Shown here piece by piece: positions 5,991 through 10,894 of a stretch of DNA of 10,894 nt (position 1 is the stretch's first letter; every line of letters begins with the position of its first letter). A program made the position numbers and the translations under genes. The stretch lies in NCBI GenBank assembly GCA_043802925.1, contig JAZDKP010000058.1:1-10894 (forward strand). The letters run 5' to 3'. The notes beneath the pieces are model-generated. The model did not search any database and was not told the DNA's origin. It worked only from the letters and a program-made list of their open reading frames with translations. The stretch comes from JAZDKP01 sp043802925 (lineage in GTDB: Bacteria; Fibrobacterota; OXYB2-FULL-49-7; JAEUSG01).

Positions 5991-7533
5991 AAAAGAGAAG
6001 ACAGCAGCAGCGCCACTCACCACCGCTCAATCCCTGGGTTCCCTTCTAAAATCCGCCCGTGACATGATGCGCAAGGACAAGGGACTTAACGGCGACCTCG
6101 ACCGCCTGCCCCTGCTCACGTGGATTATGTTCCTGAAATTCCTCGATGACCTTGAGCTTCAGCGGGAGCAGGAGGCCAAGCTTGCAGGCACGAAATTCAA
6201 GCCCGCCATTGAAAAACCTTACCGCTGGCGCGACTGGGCCGCAAACCCGCAAGGTATTACCGGCGACGAGTTGCTGGCATTCATTAACAACGAAGAGTGC
6301 GTCCGGCCGGACGGCAAAAAGGGGTCGGGCCTTTTTTATTACCTCCGTGGACTCACCAGTTCCAACGGCGATGACAAGCGGGATGTGATTTCCACTGTAT
6401 TCAAGGGCGTGGACAACCGCATGAAAAGCGGGTATCTGCTCCGTGACGTGATTAATAAAATCGCCAGCATCCATTTCACCTCCAGCGAGGAACTGCACAC
6501 CCTCGGCACGCTGTACGAATCCCTGCTCCGTGAAATGCGCGATGCAGCGGGTGACAGCGGCGAGTTTTACACGCCCCGTGCCGTTGTCCGGTTCATGGTG
6601 GAAGTATCAGACCCACGGCTGGGCGAGACCGTGCTGGACCCGGCTTGCGGCACGGGCGGCTTCCTTGTGGAATCGTATAATTACCTGAGCAAGCAGGTAA
6701 AAACCGTGGGCGACCGGAAGACACTTCAGGATAAATCGCTCCAAGGGTGCGAGGCCAAACCGCTGCCCTACCTGCTATCGCAAATGAACCTGCTGTTACA
6801 TGGGCTCGATGCGCCCCAGATTGACCCCGGCAACGCGCTCCGCAACAAGCTCACGGAAATCGGCGAGAAGGAACGGGTGGATGTCATTCTGACCAATCCG
6901 CCCTTTGGTGGGGAGGAGGAGAAGGGCATTCAGGGCAACTTCCCGGAAGACCGGCAAGCCTCGGAGACGGCCCTGCTGTTCCTCCAGCTTATAATGCGCA
7001 AGCTCCACCGCCAGCCTACGGTCAAGGACACGTTCGCTCGTGCAGCGGTCGTTGTGCCCAACGGCACACTGTTCGGCGATGGCGTATGCGCCCGCATCAA
7101 GGAAGAACTGCTCAAGGACTTCAACCTGCACACCATCGTCCGCCTCCCCAACGGCGTGTTTGCGCCTTACACCGGCATCCCGACGAACATCCTGTTTTTT
7201 GACCGGGGCGGGACAACAAAAGACGTATGGTATTACGAACAGCCGCTGCCCGAAGGACGGAAGAACTACACCAAGACGCAGCCGCTCCAGTTTGACGAGT
7301 TCGCGCCCTGTATGGCGTGGTGGAATAAGCGGAAAGAAAACGACCAGGCGTGGAAGGTTCCGGCCAAGGAGCTGCTGGAAAAGGGCTGCAACCTGGACCG
7401 GAAGAACCCACGGGCCAAGGAGGACATCACGCACCTGCCGCCGGAGCAGTTGGTGAAGAGCATTATGGAGAAGGAAAAGCGGATAATGGAAATTGTGGGG
7501 AAAATACAGGGCCTGCTGGTGGAGCAAAAATGA
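5980..7533 (+). CDS. hsdM: type I N6-adenine DNA methyltransferase M subunit (HsdM)
   Basis: The 517-residue protein methylates adenine in the target chosen by HsdS, using S-adenosylmethionine, and protects host DNA. An N-terminal helical HsdM_N domain (about 15-170) includes D-R-L-P-L-L-T-W-I-M-F-L-K-F-L-D-D. The Rossmann methyltransferase domain follows. It has G-E-F-Y-T-P-R (194-200), SAM-binding motif I L-D-P-A-C-G-T-G-G-F (219-228) and catalytic motif IV N-P-P-F (306-309), in the gamma-class order. The C-terminal region (about 430-517) is helical and should contact HsdS. AGAGG lies 8 bases before the ATG at 5980. The gene starts inside the last codons of hsdR and its TGA overlaps the next ATG. 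All motifs are intact. Confidence 0.96.
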   Translation: MPPKKEKTAAAPLTTAQSLGSLLKSARDMMRKDKGLNGDLDRLPLLTWIMFLKFLDDLELQREQEAKLAGTKFKPAIEKPYRWRDWAANPQGITGDELLAFINNEECVRPDGKKGSGLFYYLRGLTSSNGDDKRDVISTVFKGVDNRMKSGYLLRDVINKIASIHFTSSEELHTLGTLYESLLREMRDAAGDSGEFYTPRAVVRFMVEVSDPRLGETVLDPACGTGGFLVESYNYLSKQVKTVGDRKTLQDKSLQGCEAKPLPYLLSQMNLLLHGLDAPQIDPGNALRNKLTEIGEKERVDVILTNPPFGGEEEKGIQGNFPEDRQASETALLFLQLIMRKLHRQPTVKDTFARAAVVVPNGTLFGDGVCARIKEELLKDFNLHTIVRLPNGVFAPYTGIPTNILFFDRGGTTKDVWYYEQPLPEGRKNYTKTQPLQFDEFAPCMAWWNKRKENDQAWKVPAKELLEKGCNLDRKNPRAKEDITHLPPEQLVKSIMEKEKRIMEIVGKIQGLLVEQK

Positions 7534-8735
7534 AGAAGGTTGTTTCATTGCCCGCAAGACGGGAGACATACGATACCATGCTGTCCGGCATGGTGGAGCT
7601 TTTGAACAAAGCCCGGCAAGCCACAAAAAAGACCGTCAACGTATTCATGACCGCCACTTATTGGGAGGTCGGGCACCGTCTGGTTGAATTTGAACAGCAT
7701 GGCAAAGCACGGGCCGAATACGGCGATAAACTTTTAAATCGTTTAGGGGCGGATTTGACCGTAAAGTTCGGTCGTGGGTTTTCCCGTCGTAACCTTCAGA
7801 CCATGCGGCAGTTTTACCTCTGTTACCCGCCAGCAAAGATTTGGCAGACACTGTCTGCCAAATCCGGAAAGAGCCATTTTTCGAGCGCGTCCTCCTCTGT
7901 GGAACCGATTCGGCAGACGGTGTCCGCCAAATCCGGTCACATCCTTCAATCGCTGGGCCTCGACGCCATTGCGCTCTGCTTTCCGCTGCCCTGGTCACAT
8001 TATGCCCGGTTGATTTCGGCCCGTTCACCCGAGGCCCGTGCTTTTTACGAAGAGGAGGCATTCCGGGGAGGATGGTCGGAACGTACGCTGGACAGGCAGA
8101 TGTCCACGCTCTTTTATGAGCGCATGGCGTTGTCCAAGGACAAGGCGAAAATGTTTTCAAAGCATTCCAAGGCCCATGCTGGCGAGGCAGCGTTGCCGAT
8201 AGAAACCATGCGCGAACCCCTGATACTTGAATTCCTTGACCTGAAGGACGACTATTCCGAGAGCGACTTTGAAGAGGCGCTGGTCACGCACCTGCAAAAA
8301 TTCCTGCTTGAACTCGGGGACGACTGGGCCTTTGTTGACCGGCAGCGGCGGCTGCGGCTTGATTCACAGTGGTATCGGGTGGACCTGCTGTTTTATCACC
8401 GGGTGTTGCGTTGCCTGGTCGTGATTGACCTCAAGTTGGGCAAATTCACCCATGCTGACGCCGGTCAGATGCACCTGTATCTCAATTACGCCCGTGAACA
8501 CTGGACCCGTGCAGGGGAGAATCCACCGGTGGGGCTTATCCTGTGCTCGACGGCTGAAGCGGATGTGGTACGGTATGCGCTCGATGGCCTGCCAAACCGT
8601 ATCATGGCGGCAGAGGCGCGACTTAAACTGCCGGATGAAAAGCGGTTGCTTCAGGAGTTGCGCGAAAGCCGACGTGAATGGGAGGTAAGGCGGGGGTTGC
8701 GGGTTCCTGGCAACAAAAGGCGCACCGGGAAATGA
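7530..8735 (+). CDS. DUF1016/YhcG-family PD-(D/E)XK nuclease
   Basis: The 401-residue protein has the two DUF1016 (YhcG) domains. The N-terminal helical domain (about 15-200) includes A-R-Q-A-T-K-K-T-V-N-V, T-Y-W-E-V-G-H-R-L-V (43-52), F-S-R-R-N-L-Q-T-M-R-Q-F-Y (84-96) and L-P-W-S-H-Y (153-158). The C-terminal nuclease domain (about 230-375) has Asp285 (R-V-D-L-L-F) and Asp300-Leu-Lys302 as a PD-(D/E)XK-type site. The family often sits with type I restriction genes; its biochemical role there is not settled. The ATG at 7530 overlaps the hsdM stop (ATGA) with GGTGGAG about 5 bases upstream; an open extension to 7350 is only hsdM in another frame. Residues 104-113 and 127-136 repeat the motif I-x-Q-T-(L/V)-S-A-K-S-G, encoded by palindromic DNA. 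It may be a nuclease accessory to the restriction complex or a separate defence gene. Confidence 0.9.
   Translation: MKKVVSLPARRETYDTMLSGMVELLNKARQATKKTVNVFMTATYWEVGHRLVEFEQHGKARAEYGDKLLNRLGADLTVKFGRGFSRRNLQTMRQFYLCYPPAKIWQTLSAKSGKSHFSSASSSVEPIRQTVSAKSGHILQSLGLDAIALCFPLPWSHYARLISARSPEARAFYEEEAFRGGWSERTLDRQMSTLFYERMALSKDKAKMFSKHSKAHAGEAALPIETMREPLILEFLDLKDDYSESDFEEALVTHLQKFLLELGDDWAFVDRQRRLRLDSQWYRVDLLFYHRVLRCLVVIDLKLGKFTHADAGQMHLYLNYAREHWTRAGENPPVGLILCSTAEADVVRYALDGLPNRIMAAEARLKLPDEKRLLQELRESRREWEVRRGLRVPGNKRRTGK
7839..7868. repeat. palindromic element copy 1 inside the DUF1016 gene
   Basis: ATTTGGCAGACA (7839-7850) and its exact reverse complement TGTCTGCCAAAT (7852-7863) flank a single C, a perfect 25-bp palindrome followed by CCGG. 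The codons read I-W-Q-T-L-S-A-K-S-G in frame. A shared near-identical copy lies 69 bp downstream, and the spacing keeps the reading frame. Confidence 0.9.
7908..7936. repeat. palindromic element copy 2 inside the DUF1016 gene
   Basis: This copy matches copy 1 at 25 of 29 positions (differences at the 4th, 12th, 13th and 18th bases). Its arms ATTCGGCAGACG and TGTCCGCCAAAT are an imperfect palindrome, pairing at 9 of 12 positions, with three mismatches that are G-T or A-C type. The codons read I-R-Q-T-V-S-A-K-S-G, again followed by CCGG at DNA level. Confidence 0.85.
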
Positions 8736-9943
8736 AAGCGCAAGCTGTCGAGATAAAAAGCACGAAGTGGCCGATGGTGCGACTTGATAAAATATTTCTC
8801 CGTACGTCAAATACGATTGTATTACAGGCAGAAACGGAATATCGTGAGATTACCGTGAAGTTGTGGGGTAAGGGCGTTATACTCCGTGGTATGACAACGG
8901 GTGCTTCTCTTGCTGGACAGCGTAGGTTTGTTGCCAAAGCAGGACAGTTTATTCTATCACGGATTGATGCAAGAAATGGTGCATTGGGTTTAGTTCCGCC
9001 ATGCCTTGATGGCGCTGTTGTGTCAAACGACTTCCCGTTGTTTTCGATAAATGAAGATTTTGCTTTACCCTGTTATGTTGACTGGATGAGTAAAACCGTC
9101 TCATTTGTTGAGATGTGTCAACGGGCGAGTGAAGGTACGACAAACCGTGTCCGACTCCAGGAGGATGTGTTTCTTCAGCTTGAAATTCCCCTCCCGCCCC
9201 TCGACGAACAGCGTCGTATAGTAGCCCGTATCGAGGAACTGGCTGCCAAAATTAATGAGGCGAAGACACTACGGCAGCAGGCGGTGGAGGAGGCAAAGGC
9301 TATTTTAACCTCGTGTCTTCATCAGCGTTTTGTAATTGAAGAGAATGCCTGGCCAGTTGGGACAGTAGGAGATGCGGCTGAAATTATTGATCCTAACCCT
9401 TCTCATCGGATGCCACGTTATGCGGACGAAGGGATACCTTTTATTTCAACGGTAGATTTTCAAGGTACGGAGGATATTCGACGCCGAACAGCGAAACATG
9501 TTGACGAATCAACATATAAGGAGCAGGTGCAACGCTGTAGTTTTTGCGTTGGTGATGTTTTATATACACGCATCGGCAGTATTGGAACCGCCAGGATACT
9601 TAAAGAAATCTGGCCTTTTGCATTGTCGCATGTTCTCGTTGTAGTTAAGCCCAAATCAACCGTCTTGCCACGGTTTTTATTATGGTATCTTCGCAGTGAT
9701 TCCATTGTGTCGCAGGCTTCGGATGCAACGCGCAGTGTTGGGGTTCCCGACTTGGGGATTAAACGAGTTCGGGATTTTCATATGCCATTACCCCCTATGC
9801 CAGAACAGGAGCAGATTGTTGGATATTTCGATGGTTTGCTTGAGCAGATAGAAAGCTTGAGCCAACAACAGTCCGAATCCGCCGCCGAACTCGACGCGCT
9901 ACTGCCCGCCCTGCTGGACCGGGCATTTAAGGGGGCGTTGTAA
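8732..9943 (+). CDS. hsdS: type I restriction specificity subunit S (HsdS)
   Basis: The 403-residue subunit chooses the bipartite DNA target for both methylation and cleavage. It has two target recognition domains. The first runs about 12-155, starting K-W-P-M-V-R-L; the second about 206-352, starting A-W-P-V-G-T-V-G. Each is closed by a conserved helix: L-P-P-L-D-E-Q-R-R-I-V-A-R-I-E-E-L (154-170) and L-P-P-M-P-E-Q-E-Q-I-V (353-363). This is the usual half-repeat design. The recognised sequence cannot be deduced. The ATG at 8732 gives an ATGA overlap with the preceding gene, matching the hsdM junction; the ATG at 8678 would add 18 unconvincing residues. The recognition domains are visibly more AT-rich than the conserved helix and the flanking genes, as expected for segments exchanged between systems. 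The subunit appears full length. Confidence 0.94.
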   Translation: MKAQAVEIKSTKWPMVRLDKIFLRTSNTIVLQAETEYREITVKLWGKGVILRGMTTGASLAGQRRFVAKAGQFILSRIDARNGALGLVPPCLDGAVVSNDFPLFSINEDFALPCYVDWMSKTVSFVEMCQRASEGTTNRVRLQEDVFLQLEIPLPPLDEQRRIVARIEELAAKINEAKTLRQQAVEEAKAILTSCLHQRFVIEENAWPVGTVGDAAEIIDPNPSHRMPRYADEGIPFISTVDFQGTEDIRRRTAKHVDESTYKEQVQRCSFCVGDVLYTRIGSIGTARILKEIWPFALSHVLVVVKPKSTVLPRFLLWYLRSDSIVSQASDATRSVGVPDLGIKRVRDFHMPLPPMPEQEQIVGYFDGLLEQIESLSQQQSESAAELDALLPALLDRAFKGAL

Positions 9944-10623
9944 TGGACCTTAATCTGCTTTTTACCGGTGTTGTGGCAATTTCAACAGTTGTATACGCCA
10001 CACTGACATGGCGCCTGGCTGCCGAAACAATAAGAATGCGAAAAAGTCAGACCGACCCACGGATAACTGTTTATTTACAAGCTAGCAAGCACTCAATAAA
10101 TTTTATGGATGTAATTTTCGAAAATATTGGTTCTGGGCCAGCATTAGATGTCCAATTTAAGGTTCTTAAAGAATTTCCCTTGGAGCGTGACAGGGAGTTG
10201 TCAAAAATGGGTGTGGTAAAGAATGGAGTTAAGTTTTGGGCGCCACGCCAGAGAATAATGTCATTCTTTTTTAGTTTCCTTGGCAATTATGAGAAAGTTA
10301 TCAATGAAGAGATTGTCATTCGGGTCATGTATAAAAATAGCCTAAAGGAGCAAATAGTCGAGGATATAACCATAAACATGGCCCAATTCGCTGGAATTCA
10401 TCAGCTTGGGGATGAGCCGATTTACAAAATGGCGAGCGCCTTGGATAAAATAAAGGATTCTATCGACAAGATATCTACGGGGCGGAATAAATTACAGGTC
10501 GATGTTTTTGATGAGGATTATCGTATTGAAAGGCGTCGCGTAGAAGAAGAAGAGTATAATCGCTTCAAGACCGAGCAGGAAGCTAAGCAGGCCGCAGACT
10601 CAAAGAAACCGGAGAAATCGTAA
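9943..10623 (+). CDS. membrane-anchored protein of unknown function in the restriction operon
   Basis: I do not recognise a named family. The 226-residue product has one N-terminal membrane segment (about 5-24), followed by Arg24, Arg31, Arg33 and Lys34. By the positive-inside rule the rest is cytoplasmic. Residues 38-145 look like a beta-sandwich: alternating strands such as R-I-T-V-Y-L and F-M-D-V-I-F-E-N-I-G-S-G-P-A-L-D-V, a motif I recall in other small membrane proteins of unknown function. The C-terminus (about 186-226) is highly charged and probably helical or coiled-coil. AAGGGGG lies 7 bases before the ATG, which overlaps the hsdS stop (TAATG). The gene is AT-richer than hsdR and hsdM. 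It may tether the restriction complex or act as a membrane effector or sensor; this is inference. Confidence 0.8.
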   Translation: MDLNLLFTGVVAISTVVYATLTWRLAAETIRMRKSQTDPRITVYLQASKHSINFMDVIFENIGSGPALDVQFKVLKEFPLERDRELSKMGVVKNGVKFWAPRQRIMSFFFSFLGNYEKVINEEIVIRVMYKNSLKEQIVEDITINMAQFAGIHQLGDEPIYKMASALDKIKDSIDKISTGRNKLQVDVFDEDYRIERRRVEEEEYNRFKTEQEAKQAADSKKPEKS

Positions 10624-10761
10624 ATGGCCACCCAACGCTATTCCGTCACCCCGCATCCCATTGAAACGCTGCTGACCTGGGTTAAGTCCGGTGAAATCGC
10701 CATCCAGGAAATCCAGCGCCCGTTTGTTTGGGATATCACTATATCGAGTAGTAATTATTGA
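10624..10761 (+). pseudogene. 5' fragment of a DUF262 (GmrS-like) gene, broken after about 37 codons
   Basis: The ATG directly follows the preceding TAA and has GGAG 9 bases upstream. The first 37 residues match the start of DUF262 proteins: P-I-E-T-L-L-T-W-V-K-S-G-E-I-A-I, then I-Q-R-P-F-V-W-D (30-37). That Q-R-x-x-V-W segment belongs to the N-terminal ParB-like domain shared with the GmrS part of type IV GmrSD restriction enzymes. Family members run to several hundred residues and have a D-G-Q-Q-R motif later, which is absent here. After the Asp codon, within GATATC at 10732-10737, similarity stops; eight unrelated codons lead to TGA. The cause could be an insertion, a deletion or an assembly join. 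In the intact ancestor it would have been the sixth gene of the operon. Confidence 0.75.
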
Positions 10762-10894
10762 GCCGTTGCCGGTCTGCACGTTTGAAGAGTACGCACAGCG
10801 AGTTGAAAATAAAAACGTGGCAAAATGTGGCAAACAATTTAACCATAAACGCAAGATATCGGCTGAACCAGCCACGGTTCTTGCAATCATAGGA
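10738..10894. other. unidentified sequence replacing the DUF262 gene body
   Basis: From about 10738 the sequence no longer matches DUF262 and is AT-richer. One plus-strand frame is open from within the DUF262 fragment to the window end. Its part beyond 10748 reads V-V-I-I-E-P-L-P-V-C-T-F-E-E-Y-A-Q-R-V-E, then a Lys/Asn-rich stretch, and ends A-T-V-L-A-I-I-G. It has a protein-like look but no clear start codon of its own. A minus-strand frame is also open over most of the segment. I recognise no transposase motif and no terminal inverted repeat. It may be the left end of a mobile element, part of another gene joined by deletion, or a misjoined read. Confidence 0.35.

Noticed and set aside
7350..7529. 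N-terminal extension of the DUF1016 protein
   Set aside because: The extra 60 codons are hsdM sequence in another frame. The ATG at 7530 has a ribosome site and gives the expected N-terminus.
6796..7626. Minus-strand open frame of 276 codons across the hsdM/DUF1016 junction
   Set aside because: It is antisense to two well-supported genes and has no domain of its own.
7839..7936. CRISPR-like repeat pair
   Set aside because: There are only two copies, they lie in frame within a gene, and each is a full palindrome with a single 39-40 bp gap. No cas genes are present.
8678..8731. Earlier start for hsdS
   Set aside because: The 18 added residues overlap the preceding gene without family resemblance, and the ATGA junction at 8732 matches the hsdM-DUF1016 junction.
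10600..10890. Minus-strand open frame of 96 codons at the right end
   Set aside because: Half of it is antisense to the DUF262 fragment, which has a ribosome site and a family motif. The product shows no recognisable feature.

Overview
The window looks like a chromosomal segment of a Gram-negative bacterium. The two leftmost products carry a lipobox and a Sec signal peptide, one promoter has clear sigma70-type -35 and -10 elements, and base composition in the core genes is moderately GC-rich. I cannot name the lineage. The signal-peptide protein resembles LPP20/FlgT-like proteins I associate with deltaproteobacteria and some deep-branching Gram-negative phyla, but this is only an impression.

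Left third (1-2610, minus strand): ordinary housekeeping and envelope genes. A proline-type M24 metallopeptidase is followed by an LPP20-like exported protein. That gene has its own promoter and, upstream, a perfect TGTGA-N6-TCACA CRP-type site. A TPR lipoprotein follows and runs off the left edge.

Middle (2740-3432, plus strand): a two-gene toxin-antitoxin module, with a ribbon-helix-helix VapB-like antitoxin and an overlapping PIN-domain VapC toxin. It lies behind a promoter that contains two tandem 13-bp repeats and overlapping palindromes, consistent with autoregulation.

Right two thirds (3633-10894, plus strand): a defence operon built on a type I restriction-modification system. The order is hsdR, hsdM, a DUF1016/YhcG-type PD-(D/E)XK nuclease, hsdS, a membrane-anchored protein of unknown function, and the start of a DUF262 (GmrS-like) gene. 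Every junction is overlapping or directly abutting (11 bp, ATGA, ATGA, TAATG, TAA-ATG), so the genes are probably co-transcribed and translationally coupled. HsdR should translocate and cut, HsdM methylates adenine, and HsdS reads the target with two recognition domains. The nuclease and membrane protein are candidate accessory factors.

The most unusual features are these. (1) Two copies of a palindromic DNA element sit in frame inside the DUF1016 gene, one of them a perfect 12+1+12 bp palindrome; both encode the same short peptide motif. (2) The DUF262 gene breaks off after about 37 codons at a GATATC, beyond which there is unrelated sequence up to the window edge. (3) The uncharacterised single-pass membrane protein is locked into the restriction operon. 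No tRNA, rRNA, CRISPR array or complete insertion sequence was seen.
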